Shown here piece by piece: positions 56,501 to 64,000 of a DNA stretch of 64,000 bases. The stretch is taken from NCBI GenBank assembly GCA_037134895.1, contig JBAXLI010000007.1, positions 1 through 64,000 on the forward strand, in the 5' to 3' direction. The notes beneath the pieces are model-generated. The model ran no database searches, had not been told where the DNA came from, and saw only the letters and a program-made list of their open reading frames with translations. Source of the stretch: CAIRDP01 sp037134895. GTDB taxonomy: Bacteria > Bacteroidota > Bacteroidia > Bacteroidales > FEN-979. The first letter of the stretch is position 1. Every line of letters begins with the position of its first letter. The translations under genes were made by a program, and so were the position numbers.

Positions 56501-56871
56501 GTCTTGAAATAATAACCGAACCAGTGAAGCTCCAGGCCGCAGATGTGAATGCAAGCGGGTCGATCAACGCCACGGATGCGGTCAAGATCAAACGCCGCTT
56601 TGCCGGGCTCGACAATTCGTTTGCCGCCGGCGACTGGACCTTTGCAAAGCCCTTGGTGGGAGGGAACACAGTAACACTTCTGAATTCCGACCTGAGCCAG
56701 AATTTTTACGGATTATGTGTTGGAGATGTGAATGGTTCTTATGTGCCACTTCCTGGGATGAAGCCGGATGGATCGGGACCTTTTGATTTTTCAAGACAGC
56801 CGGCAAATTTATACCTGCTGAAATTGAAAGTTGATAAAACGGAGATAAAAGGAAAATTGATCATTCAATGA
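53563..56871 (+). CDS. Secreted propeller/Fn3 protein with dockerin-like repeat and shortened sorting end
   Basis: 1102 residues. Signal peptide ~1-24. Residues ~85-540 form a conserved secreted beta-propeller-like domain of unknown function (WVYPPDTQGDVGLSHYVQVV, PDYPKLGIWPDGYYLS). Two Fn3-like domains (~545-730, TTTSAQLNGTLYANGLSTS) and a MAM/jelly-roll-like domain (~735-905, CAPFTLPFTEGFGGTSLPSC) follow. Then carboxypeptidase-regulatory-like (~910-960) and dockerin-like repeat (~962-1062, GVNATDATKVQRHFAGL). Only ~36 residues remain: no cohesin-like domain and just the last strands of a sorting domain (NLYLLKLKVDKTEIKGKLII). This looks like an internal deletion that joined linker to sorting end; secretion may be impaired. 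No catalytic motif seen. ATGA overlap with the next gene. Confidence 0.75.
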   Translation: MKKSQALSFLLLFISGTFSGQSQTAGSSPANTTVYHPTRIIQPAWFDLSPPMRDKSGKQTAVKPKSEREVENSGNPMRERYGNPPKSLAPDPVLQKENGTYLPLTPVITKNFEGTANLDWVYPPDTQGDVGLSHYVQVVNSNWAVYSKTGTLLQGPDPLSNIWTGIPAPWNGTNSGDPVVLYDQQAQRWIISQFAVTYPNYAELVAVSQTSDPTGSWYRYVYAFGTVLPDYPKLGIWPDGYYLSTIQLLNANSGDGIGVAAMDREKMLAGDPSANMQYIDLPPSFDGWTMLPSDWDGQIAPPAGAPNPFMFVHDWSVNRTIKLYSFHVDWANPSNTSFTETQTLTPQTFDPQLCTATRERCIPQPGTTVKLEAVGGRLMYRLQYRNFPFHQSIVANHTVDVDGTGHAGIRWYEFRNTGSGWSIYQQGTYSPDASHRWLGSIAMNDQGDIALGYSVSDGTTIYPSIRFTGRKSTDPLGQMSLAEQTIQDGSGSQTGSECRWGDYAMMSVDPSNDQNFWFTSEYIQTTGVSDWHTRIASFRISNAPTVNTTAATSITTTSAQLNGTLYANGLSTSYYFQYGTTTSYGSATNIMPAGSGSFLVMLNASVTGLTSGTTYHYRLAGVNNEGTAFGSDKTFTPGAAVITTTEPSSVTYYNAVSGGIISADGGAAVSSRGVCWSRNPAPTVLNCHSENGSGTGTYTVTMADLPANTLIYLRAYAVNATGTWYGDELSFTTGCAPFTLPFTEGFGGTSLPSCWSMVDHTGNWLVWKFGTITNGYPNPALTGNYAYLPSNSYGNFNTENADLISPTLDCSSFTNVTLQFAHYLKACTSTTATVSVSIDDGNSWTAIQTFTTTSASNPALFNQLIPAAAGQAQVKFKWNLTATWCYYWAFNDVHVTGTQSGHDISGNFYYNNTVLTPLDNLRLNLRQNGIRKDSLLTSAAGYFKFDNKSNGTYIIEAVCNKPWSGVNATDATKVQRHFAGLEIITEPVKLQAADVNASGSINATDAVKIKRRFAGLDNSFAAGDWTFAKPLVGGNTVTLLNSDLSQNFYGLCVGDVNGSYVPLPGMKPDGSGPFDFSRQPANLYLLKLKVDKTEIKGKLIIQ

Positions 56872-59800
56872 GGAAAAGTTTACTGATCATAGTATCCCTA
56901 TTCATCTTTTTGTCCTTGAATGCTCAGGATTTTAAGACCATTAAGATCAATGGATCAGATTGCGTGAATGGACATATCATTGTCAAATTCAAGAAAGATT
57001 ACAGCGATGCAGGCGGACAGAACATTTCAGCTTTGCGGCAAAACCTCATCAGCAAATATAGAACCACCGTTAAAAAGCAGTGGAGAATGAAAGCCGAACT
57101 CTGGCAGATCGACACCCTGCAGATGCCCAGGGCAACTCAAACCATTCTCGATTCCCTGAAGAAGCTACCCTATGTTCAATATGCCGAGCCTGATTTTATT
57201 GTAAAGGCGGATGTCATCCCCAATGACCCCAGCTTTAACCAACTCTGGGGAATGCACAACACCGGCCAGAACGGAGGCACTCCCGGCGCCGATATCAAAG
57301 CCCCCGAAGCCTGGGACATCACAACCGGCGACACGAATATAATAGTTGGAGTCATTGATTCAGGCATCGATTACCTGCATCCCGATCTTGCAGCCAACAT
57401 CTGGACCAACTGGGACGAGATCCCCGGAAACGGCATCGACGACGATAACAACGGATACATTGATGATGTTCATGGTTGGGATTTCTACAACAACGATAAT
57501 GATCCCATGGATGATAATTCTCATGGAACCCATGTTGCAGGAACAATAGGTGCCGTCGGAAACAATGGAATTGGTGTCGTCGGTGTTGCCTGGAAAGTAA
57601 GGTTGATGGCATTGAAATTTCTGAATGCCGGGGGGAGTGGCGAAACAAGCGCAGCAATCAGTGCTTTGGAATATGCAACTGCAAACGGAGCGAAATTAAC
57701 CAATAATAGTTGGGGAGGAGGTGAGTTTTCCCAGGCTCTTTATGATGCAATTTCATCGGCGGATTCGGCAGGGAAGTTGTTTGTTGTGGCAGCTGGAAAT
57801 AATTCTTCTGATAATGACATCAGCGTCTCATATCCTTCATGCTATAGCCTGGAAAACATAATCTCAGTTGCCTCAACTGATCGTACCGATCATCTTTCGG
57901 GATTTTCAAACTGGGGAGTAAACACTGTTGATATTGCTGCCCCTGGATCAGGAATCCTGAGTTCATTACCTTCTTCAAATTATGGATATTTGAGTGGAAC
58001 CTCCATGGCAACTCCGTACATCACAGGAGCAGCAGTTTTGGCCTGGTCCAGGTATCCTACCCAGTCAAACCTTCAGGTCAAACAGCATTTGCTTGGGAGT
58101 GGTGACCAGAACGATCAATTGTTGAGTACAATAAATTCCGGTTCAAGATTGAATTTATTCACTGCGATTAATGACTCTGTTATCCCTTCCTTAATATTAT
58201 CATCGAGATACTATGATTTTGGTGCTGAGATTATTCACCACTATTCCCCGCCACGAGTGTTCCTCCTCACCAATGCCGGTAACTCCCAGACCCTGATTGA
58301 TTCGATTGTTTGCCAGAAAGGGTTTATCATCACTTCAGACTCAATATATTCAAACAAACTGAATGCATTCATGTTGCCACCCAACCATATCGATACTTTT
58401 CATCTTGAATTCGTCCCTGATTCTGCAAATAGTTATTTACAAAAACTGATTGTTTATTATTCTTTGAATAGCAATCACCGGCTTATACCCGTTACATTGA
58501 AGGGTGTCGCTTATAATTCAGGTACGATAGTTCAAGCGGGCAGTGTTGCCGGAATATGGAATTCCTCAGAATCTCCTTATTACATTAATGGCGATATTTT
58601 AATCGGACCAGGACAGTCTCTTGTTATTCATCCAGGCGTTAAAATCCTGTTTGCCGGCCATTACAGTTTGTCTGTGCAGAATAATGGCAGGCTGTCAGCC
58701 ACAGGAACAGCGGAGAATAAAATTTTCTGGCAGCCAACTGATTCTCTTGGAGGCTGGAATGGTATTACTTTCCGAAATTCAGGTGAAGATGATTCCCTTT
58801 TTTACTGTGTGTTAAAATACAGCAAAAGAACTTCACCCAACTATTATTGGTGGCAGCTTCAGAATCGATACCTGTATACCACAGGCGGTGCAATTTTATG
58901 CGATCATTCAAGCCCGAAAATTGTTAATTGTTTTATTTCAAATAATCTTGTCCACGGACCCCCGGGAGGTGGCGACTCAGGCGGTGGAATCTCCGTATTT
59001 TATTCGAATGCCTTGCTTCAGGGGAATATAATTACCAACAATTCTGCTGATAAGCTAAATGACGGATGGGGAGGGGCTGTATACATCGGGGACAGTTGCA
59101 ATGCCACTGTTCTGAATAATACGATAGCAAATAATTATGCATATTATGCTGGTGGTGGAATTGGAATTTTAAGATCAACATTTGATATTCAAAATAATAT
59201 AATCAGCGGGAATCTTACATTTAGTAATGGTGCGAATCAGGTATTTGCCTCCTCTCCATATTCATATTTTACATTTAAAAATTGTTTGGTAAACGGGAGT
59301 TATAATATTAACGGGGAGAATGTTTTTTCAAAGGAGCCCGGATTCTTTGCTCCCACTGGTGGAACGGGGATTACTTTTTCAGGACAGATTAATGACTGGG
59401 GACTTAAGGACAGTTCTGTATGTATTAACACATTTCCTCATCCCGCGAACATTTTCTCTCCATTAATAGATATTGATGGCAATCCCAGAATTTACAACGG
59501 AACAATAGACCTGGGAGCTTCAGAAAACCATTCTGTGCATTCGACAGTTTCCTCTGAACCCTTTTCAGTCCTGAATTTTTCCTTTGTGATTGTCAATGAC
59601 ACTGCTACGATAGGATTGATAATCTTTAATACATCATCAACTCTTCTCCACCTGGATTCGATTGAAATTCAATCAGGTAAAGCCTTTTTTTCAAAATTAA
59701 ATAATCCGGCAAACCTGAATATATTGCCTGGTGATTCTCTGATACAGACCATACGGTTTATTCCTGGTTTCATCGGACTTCATTCAGGTACGCTGATCAT

Positions 59801-62333
59801 TCATTCATCCGCATACAATTTTCCCCAAAAAGAAATAATGTTAAAAGGAACAGGAATATCAACACATTTTCTGACAGGTAATATACACGGACGGTTGCTA
59901 AAGCAAAATTCCCCCTATTCAGTAATTGGAGATATTCAAATTAGTCCATATGATACTTTGATAATCGATCCCGGGACAACAATTCTGTTTATGGATCATT
60001 TTTCTTTTACTGTTGGTCCAAATACGGTGCTTCTGTCCAAGGGTCTGTCTTCAGATTCCATCATTTTTCAGGCTTGTGATACAATTGGAGGATGGAATGG
60101 ATTAAGATTTCAAAACAGTGATAACAATGATACCATCACCTTCACACGATTCTCCTTTGGCAGAAAATGGAATGGAAATACTTTGATTGAAACCAGTGGT
60201 GGCGCTGTCTACACTTACAATTCATCACCTTTTATAAAACATTGTACATTTAATTCCAACTCAACTCAGGTTTTTGCCACCGAGGATGGAGGAGGTGCAA
60301 TATTCCTTCAAAATTCATCGAATGTTCACATTGAAGATTGCTTATTTCGACATAACAGGTCTGCCGGAAGCGGAGGAGCCTTGTGTTCATTCTATAGCTC
60401 ATTTATTTTTAAAAATAATGAAGTGCGATATTGCTTGTCAGATAAACGCGGAGGAGCCTTGTGTTCAGATTATGGTTTCTCTGACCGAACTCTGATAGAT
60501 CATAATTTATTTTACAGAAATATTGGTTTTCAGTCAGTTGTTTGTCTGTCATCAAATCTGGCTTCAGGAAATATTCTAAGCAATAATTATTTTGCCAATA
60601 ATGATGGCAACTTAGCCAGTGCCTTGTTTATCATTGGTTCAGAATATAGGCTCTTCAACAATATCCTTGCTAACAACAACAGTGGTATTTATATTCAAAA
60701 CTGTGACCCTCAAATTTTTAATAATGTAATTTCAAACAATTACAACTGTACCTCAGGCGGAATTTATATTCAAGGAAACAATGGAGGAACCGCAAATCCA
60801 CTAATTTGTAATAACGTTTTACGCGGAAATAATGGTTCGCAAATTGGGACCAATGGAAGCGTCAACCCCTCTATTCAACATAACCTCATTCAGAACGGAT
60901 TTCCTGGTGTGGCTAATTTCGATGCCAATCCCTGGTTCATTAATCCAACTCCGGGCTATAATCAGCAGTTCGATGCTTTAAACAGTGATTGGCATTTACA
61001 AGGTAATTCTCCCTGTATTAATAAGGGCCGATTTGATACAATAGGTATGAATATCCCTGAAACTGACAAGGATTGGCATGTAAGAATTTTTGGGGATACG
61101 ATTGATTTGGGAGCATATGAATTCGGATCACCTTTGTGGCATCCTGGGATCAAAGGATATTTTGCCTACAATAATATTGCTGTCACTCCTTTAGATTCAA
61201 TGACCGTGTACCTGGCTACAGTTGGAAACGGGATTGATACTACAATGACAAATATCACAGGTCATTACAAATTTCTTCAGATAGCTTCAGGAACATACAA
61301 TATTCTTGGAAGTTATTCAAAACTCTGGGGTGGCATTAATGGTACAGATGCCTTGAAAATCCAGAGGCATTTTGCGGGGATTGAACTGCTGACTGAACCG
61401 GTAAGACTTCAGGCCGCCGATGTTAACGCAAGCGGGTCCATTAATGGAACGGACGCATTAAAGATCAAACGCCGTTTTGCCGGACTTGATACCACGTTTG
61501 CAGCCGGTAATTGGGTCTTTGCAAAGCCAACAGTAGGAGGAAATACCGTGGTGGTTCAGGATGAGAATGTGGTGCAAAATTTTTATGGATTATGTGTTGG
61601 AGATGTGAACGGATCATATGTTCCTGGTTCCGGGGCGAAGTCCTCAGCTGTGGTTTGCCTGGCATACAAACCTTCCATTGATGTTCACGCAGGTCAGGAA
61701 TTCCATCTTCCGGTCACGGTCGATCAGGCTTCAGATGTTTCGGCAGTTTCCCTGGTGTTAAAATTTCCTGAAGAGAAAATCAGGATACAGGATGTCAGGA
61801 TGCAGGATGGGAGAGAGGTTGTTTTTAGGCAGTTTGCAGATGAGGTGCGGATGGCATGGTCGGAGGTCACACGGCTTGAATTGAAACCAGGTGATACCCT
61901 GTTAACTCTTTATTGCAAGGTGGCGGATGAGCTGGTGAAAGATGAACTGATCTATCCTGAAATTACTTCTGAAACGGAGCTTGCAGATCAATCGGCGAAT
62001 CCAATTTCAGGATCAACCCTGAACATCTACCCTATTCAACTGAAAACCGGCAAACTGCCGGATAATGCGCCAAATTCGGAGAATGGCGGATTACAATTAA
62101 TCCCAAATCCGAATACAGGAAGATTCAGTATTCAGATTGATCCATCATTTAACGGAATAGGAAAAATCGACATTTATGACAGCAAAGGAATTAGCCTCAT
62201 CCAATCACAATCTGTGAAAATTAGCAACGGAGTCTCATCAGAGATCAATTTCTCTAATCAGGCACGGGGTTTATATATGGTTAAGCTGAAATACAATAAA
62301 ACAGAATTACAAGAAAAAATGTTAATACGATGA
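56868..62333 (+). CDS. S8 protease with beta-helix repeats, dockerin-like and cohesin-like domains, T9SS cargo
   Basis: 1821 residues. Signal peptide ~1-19; pro-domain ~25-110 ending LPYVQYAEPDFIVKAD; S8 domain with Asp in GVIDSGIDYLHPDL (~163), His in NSHGTHVAGTIG (~221) and Ser in LSGTSMATPYITG (~377). Next come two rounds of an Ig-like/choice-of-anchor domain followed by right-handed beta-helix repeats (~435-900 and ~900-1420; e.g. GGAILCDHSSPKIVNCFISN). C-terminus: carboxypeptidase-regulatory-like, dockerin-like repeat (~1483-1580, GINGTDALKIQRHFAGI), cohesin-like (~1590-1720) and T9SS sorting domain (~1735-1821). Start overlaps the previous stop by 4 nt (ATGA), and the same overlap joins it to the next gene. 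Extracellular protease, possibly polysaccharide- or surface-binding via the beta-helices (inference). Confidence 0.87.
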   Translation: MRKSLLIIVSLFIFLSLNAQDFKTIKINGSDCVNGHIIVKFKKDYSDAGGQNISALRQNLISKYRTTVKKQWRMKAELWQIDTLQMPRATQTILDSLKKLPYVQYAEPDFIVKADVIPNDPSFNQLWGMHNTGQNGGTPGADIKAPEAWDITTGDTNIIVGVIDSGIDYLHPDLAANIWTNWDEIPGNGIDDDNNGYIDDVHGWDFYNNDNDPMDDNSHGTHVAGTIGAVGNNGIGVVGVAWKVRLMALKFLNAGGSGETSAAISALEYATANGAKLTNNSWGGGEFSQALYDAISSADSAGKLFVVAAGNNSSDNDISVSYPSCYSLENIISVASTDRTDHLSGFSNWGVNTVDIAAPGSGILSSLPSSNYGYLSGTSMATPYITGAAVLAWSRYPTQSNLQVKQHLLGSGDQNDQLLSTINSGSRLNLFTAINDSVIPSLILSSRYYDFGAEIIHHYSPPRVFLLTNAGNSQTLIDSIVCQKGFIITSDSIYSNKLNAFMLPPNHIDTFHLEFVPDSANSYLQKLIVYYSLNSNHRLIPVTLKGVAYNSGTIVQAGSVAGIWNSSESPYYINGDILIGPGQSLVIHPGVKILFAGHYSLSVQNNGRLSATGTAENKIFWQPTDSLGGWNGITFRNSGEDDSLFYCVLKYSKRTSPNYYWWQLQNRYLYTTGGAILCDHSSPKIVNCFISNNLVHGPPGGGDSGGGISVFYSNALLQGNIITNNSADKLNDGWGGAVYIGDSCNATVLNNTIANNYAYYAGGGIGILRSTFDIQNNIISGNLTFSNGANQVFASSPYSYFTFKNCLVNGSYNINGENVFSKEPGFFAPTGGTGITFSGQINDWGLKDSSVCINTFPHPANIFSPLIDIDGNPRIYNGTIDLGASENHSVHSTVSSEPFSVLNFSFVIVNDTATIGLIIFNTSSTLLHLDSIEIQSGKAFFSKLNNPANLNILPGDSLIQTIRFIPGFIGLHSGTLIIHSSAYNFPQKEIMLKGTGISTHFLTGNIHGRLLKQNSPYSVIGDIQISPYDTLIIDPGTTILFMDHFSFTVGPNTVLLSKGLSSDSIIFQACDTIGGWNGLRFQNSDNNDTITFTRFSFGRKWNGNTLIETSGGAVYTYNSSPFIKHCTFNSNSTQVFATEDGGGAIFLQNSSNVHIEDCLFRHNRSAGSGGALCSFYSSFIFKNNEVRYCLSDKRGGALCSDYGFSDRTLIDHNLFYRNIGFQSVVCLSSNLASGNILSNNYFANNDGNLASALFIIGSEYRLFNNILANNNSGIYIQNCDPQIFNNVISNNYNCTSGGIYIQGNNGGTANPLICNNVLRGNNGSQIGTNGSVNPSIQHNLIQNGFPGVANFDANPWFINPTPGYNQQFDALNSDWHLQGNSPCINKGRFDTIGMNIPETDKDWHVRIFGDTIDLGAYEFGSPLWHPGIKGYFAYNNIAVTPLDSMTVYLATVGNGIDTTMTNITGHYKFLQIASGTYNILGSYSKLWGGINGTDALKIQRHFAGIELLTEPVRLQAADVNASGSINGTDALKIKRRFAGLDTTFAAGNWVFAKPTVGGNTVVVQDENVVQNFYGLCVGDVNGSYVPGSGAKSSAVVCLAYKPSIDVHAGQEFHLPVTVDQASDVSAVSLVLKFPEEKIRIQDVRMQDGREVVFRQFADEVRMAWSEVTRLELKPGDTLLTLYCKVADELVKDELIYPEITSETELADQSANPISGSTLNIYPIQLKTGKLPDNAPNSENGGLQLIPNPNTGRFSIQIDPSFNGIGKIDIYDSKGISLIQSQSVKISNGVSSEINFSNQARGLYMVKLKYNKTELQEKMLIR

Positions 62334-64000
62334 AACAAGGTTTACTTCTCATTGTTGGCTTTCTTTTCTGCGCATTCCTTAGCGCACAAGACCTCAAGTC
62401 CATTAGGATTAATGGGGCTGAGTGTGCCAATGGCCACATCATTATCAAGTTTAAAAGGGACTTTACTGATGCTTCCGGGCAGGATGTTACTGTATTAAGG
62501 CAAAACCTCATCAGCAAATACAGGAGCACTGTCAAAAAGCAGTGGAAAATGAAAGCCGAACTCTGGCAGATCGATACCCTGCAGATGCCAAAGGCAACCC
62601 AAACCATCCTTGATTCCCTCAAAAAACTGCCTTACGTTCAATATGCCGAGCCTGATTTTATTGTGAAGGCGGACATGATTCCCAATGACCCCAGCTTTCC
62701 CCAGCAATGGGCGCTTCATAATACTGGCCAGAACGGAGGCACCCCCGGCGCCGATATCAAAGCACCAGAAGCCTGGGATATCACAACCGGTGACACAAAC
62801 ATCGTTGTTGGAGTAATTGATTCAGGTATCGATTATCTGCATCCCGATCTTGCAGCCAACATCTGGACCAATTGGGATGAGATCCCAAATAACGGCATCG
62901 ACGACGACAACAACGGATATATTGATGATTTTCATGGTTGGGATTTTTTTAACAATGACAATAACCCAATGGATGATTATTTCCATGGTACCCATGTAGC
63001 TGGTACGATTGGCGCTGTTGCAAACAACGGAATTGGTGTTGTAGGCGTTGCATGGAAAGTAAGGATGATGGCCCTGAAATTTCTTGGATCAAACGGAAGC
63101 GGTCCAACCAGCGGGGCAGTAAGTGCTGTTGAATATGCAACTGCGAACGGGGCAAAAATCACAAATAACAGTTGGGGTGGTGGAGGTTACTCCCAAGCAT
63201 TGTATGATGCTATTGCTGAAGCCGATTCTGTAGGAGTTTTATTTATTGCTGCCGCAGGGAATGATGCTTCTAATAATGACATTAACATATCTTATCCTTC
63301 AGGTTATAATATTCAAAACATAATTTCTGTTGCCTCTACTGACCGTAGCGATCAACTCTCGGGATTTTCAAACTGGGGATTTAGCTCTGTTGATATTGCA
63401 GCTCCAGGCTCTGAAATTTTAAGCACCACGCCTTCAATGACATACGGCATGCTAAGCGGCACCTCAATGGCAACGCCAAATATCTCAGGGGCTGCTGCCC
63501 TTGTGGCATCAGTTTTTCCTGGGTTTTCAAACCGTCAAATCAAGATGCAGCTGATGGGAACAGTTGACACTATATCACGATTGCAAAACAAACTGATTTG
63601 TGGAGGGAGGCTTAATCTTAATCAGGCGGTAAGAGATACAAGCTTTTTTCTGTTCACAACAGATAAACAGACACTTAGTTTTGGAGTACAACGTGTTGAT
63701 TCAACATCTGAAAGTCAATATATAAAAATAAATAATCTATCTGATGTTCAAATTGTAGTTGATTCGATCTGGATTACTGAATATTTTCCTGTCAGCCTTA
63801 ATAATGTAACTTTTCAAAACAAACTCTATTCTATCAACATATTACCCGATTCTTCAGTCAGGATATATATTCGATTTCATCCTATAGCCGTCAACCGATA
63901 TGCTGATACTTTAAAAATTTTCGCCAAATACTGTGATAAACATCACTATTCAATTGTCAAGGGATTTGGTATATCCACTTCAGGCACTGTAGTTAATCAA
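62330..64000 (+). CDS. S8 protease paralog (3' truncated by window)
   Basis: The frame is open from ATG to the last base, 557 codons. Signal peptide (MKQGLLLIVGFLFCAFLSAQ), pro-domain and S8 domain closely resemble the preceding gene: GVIDSGIDYLHPDL, FHGTHVAGTIG, LSGTSMATPNISG. After the protease an Ig-like/choice-of-anchor domain begins, aligned with that of the paralog. Codon-level similarity to the previous gene in the pro-domain and first catalytic region indicates tandem duplication. The start overlaps the previous stop (ATGA). The calcium-loop stretch GIDDDNNGYIDD is conserved. The C-terminal modules are outside the window, so T9SS export is expected but not seen. Confidence 0.88.
   Translation, partial: MKQGLLLIVGFLFCAFLSAQDLKSIRINGAECANGHIIIKFKRDFTDASGQDVTVLRQNLISKYRSTVKKQWKMKAELWQIDTLQMPKATQTILDSLKKLPYVQYAEPDFIVKADMIPNDPSFPQQWALHNTGQNGGTPGADIKAPEAWDITTGDTNIVVGVIDSGIDYLHPDLAANIWTNWDEIPNNGIDDDNNGYIDDFHGWDFFNNDNNPMDDYFHGTHVAGTIGAVANNGIGVVGVAWKVRMMALKFLGSNGSGPTSGAVSAVEYATANGAKITNNSWGGGGYSQALYDAIAEADSVGVLFIAAAGNDASNNDINISYPSGYNIQNIISVASTDRSDQLSGFSNWGFSSVDIAAPGSEILSTTPSMTYGMLSGTSMATPNISGAAALVASVFPGFSNRQIKMQLMGTVDTISRLQNKLICGGRLNLNQAVRDTSFFLFTTDKQTLSFGVQRVDSTSESQYIKINNLSDVQIVVDSIWITEYFPVSLNNVTFQNKLYSINILPDSSVRIYIRFHPIAVNRYADTLKIFAKYCDKHHYSIVKGFGISTSGTVVNQ

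Noticed and set aside
1..64000. CRISPR array
   Set aside because: All direct repeats seen are contiguous 7-8 bp units or domain-coding repeats; none has unique spacers between 25-40 bp repeats.

Overview
The window looks like a chromosome segment of an uncultured Bacteroidota, probably a Bacteroidales-like anaerobe. The support is: several secreted giants with type IX secretion (T9SS) C-terminal sorting domains; Bacteroidetes-type promoters (TAnnTTTG -7 boxes, one with a TTTG box exactly 20 nt upstream); a phage head module with DUF6712-type connector as seen in Bacteroidetes phages; and a B12-dependent ribonucleotide reductase. The species cannot be named from sequence alone.

Layout. (1) 1-9744 is a phage-defence cassette: the 3' end of an SNF2-type helicase, a large Eco57I-like adenine methyltransferase and an unsplit YprA/DUF1998 helicase ending in a nuclease-like domain. 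It is related to class 1 DISARM but not identical to it. (2) 9746-11368 is an XRE / ImmA-IrrE / PIN operon on the minus strand that ends back-to-back with the helicase. (3) 11369-13466 has no convincing gene but many hairpins and paired inverted repeats. (4) 13467-21166 is a phage head module (terminase, protease-scaffold, capsid, portal, connector, fibre) without tail, lysis or integration genes, followed by a small protein and an SDH-type serine protease. (5) A tRNA-Ser(GGA) at 22762-22849 has its 3' end facing this accessory block, so it is a plausible island boundary. (6) 22941-33430 is housekeeping: L-asparaginase, TatD, a GT9 heptosyltransferase, an MBL hydrolase, a propeller/beta-barrel outer-membrane protein, an FMN-binding protein and NrdJ. 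(7) 33572-64000 is a T9SS cargo region: one minus-strand protein and at least six tightly packed plus-strand genes for secreted giants (two C10 proteases, three S8 proteases and one propeller/Fn3 protein), the last cut off by the window end.

How the parts work together. The left third is an accessory island of defence and selfish genes. The right half looks like an extracellular proteolysis/surface-display operon. Five cargo proteins share one module: a carboxypeptidase-regulatory-like domain, a duplicated dockerin-like repeat and, in four of them, a cohesin-like domain before the sorting signal. That pairing is the most interesting protein-level signal. The most interesting DNA-level signal is a set of tandem repeats, nearly all with 7-bp units of different sequence, which abut or invade genes. 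They form the leader immediately before the ATG of both C10 genes, overlap stop codons, and encode an in-frame insertion at the pro-domain/catalytic-domain junction of one S8 protease.
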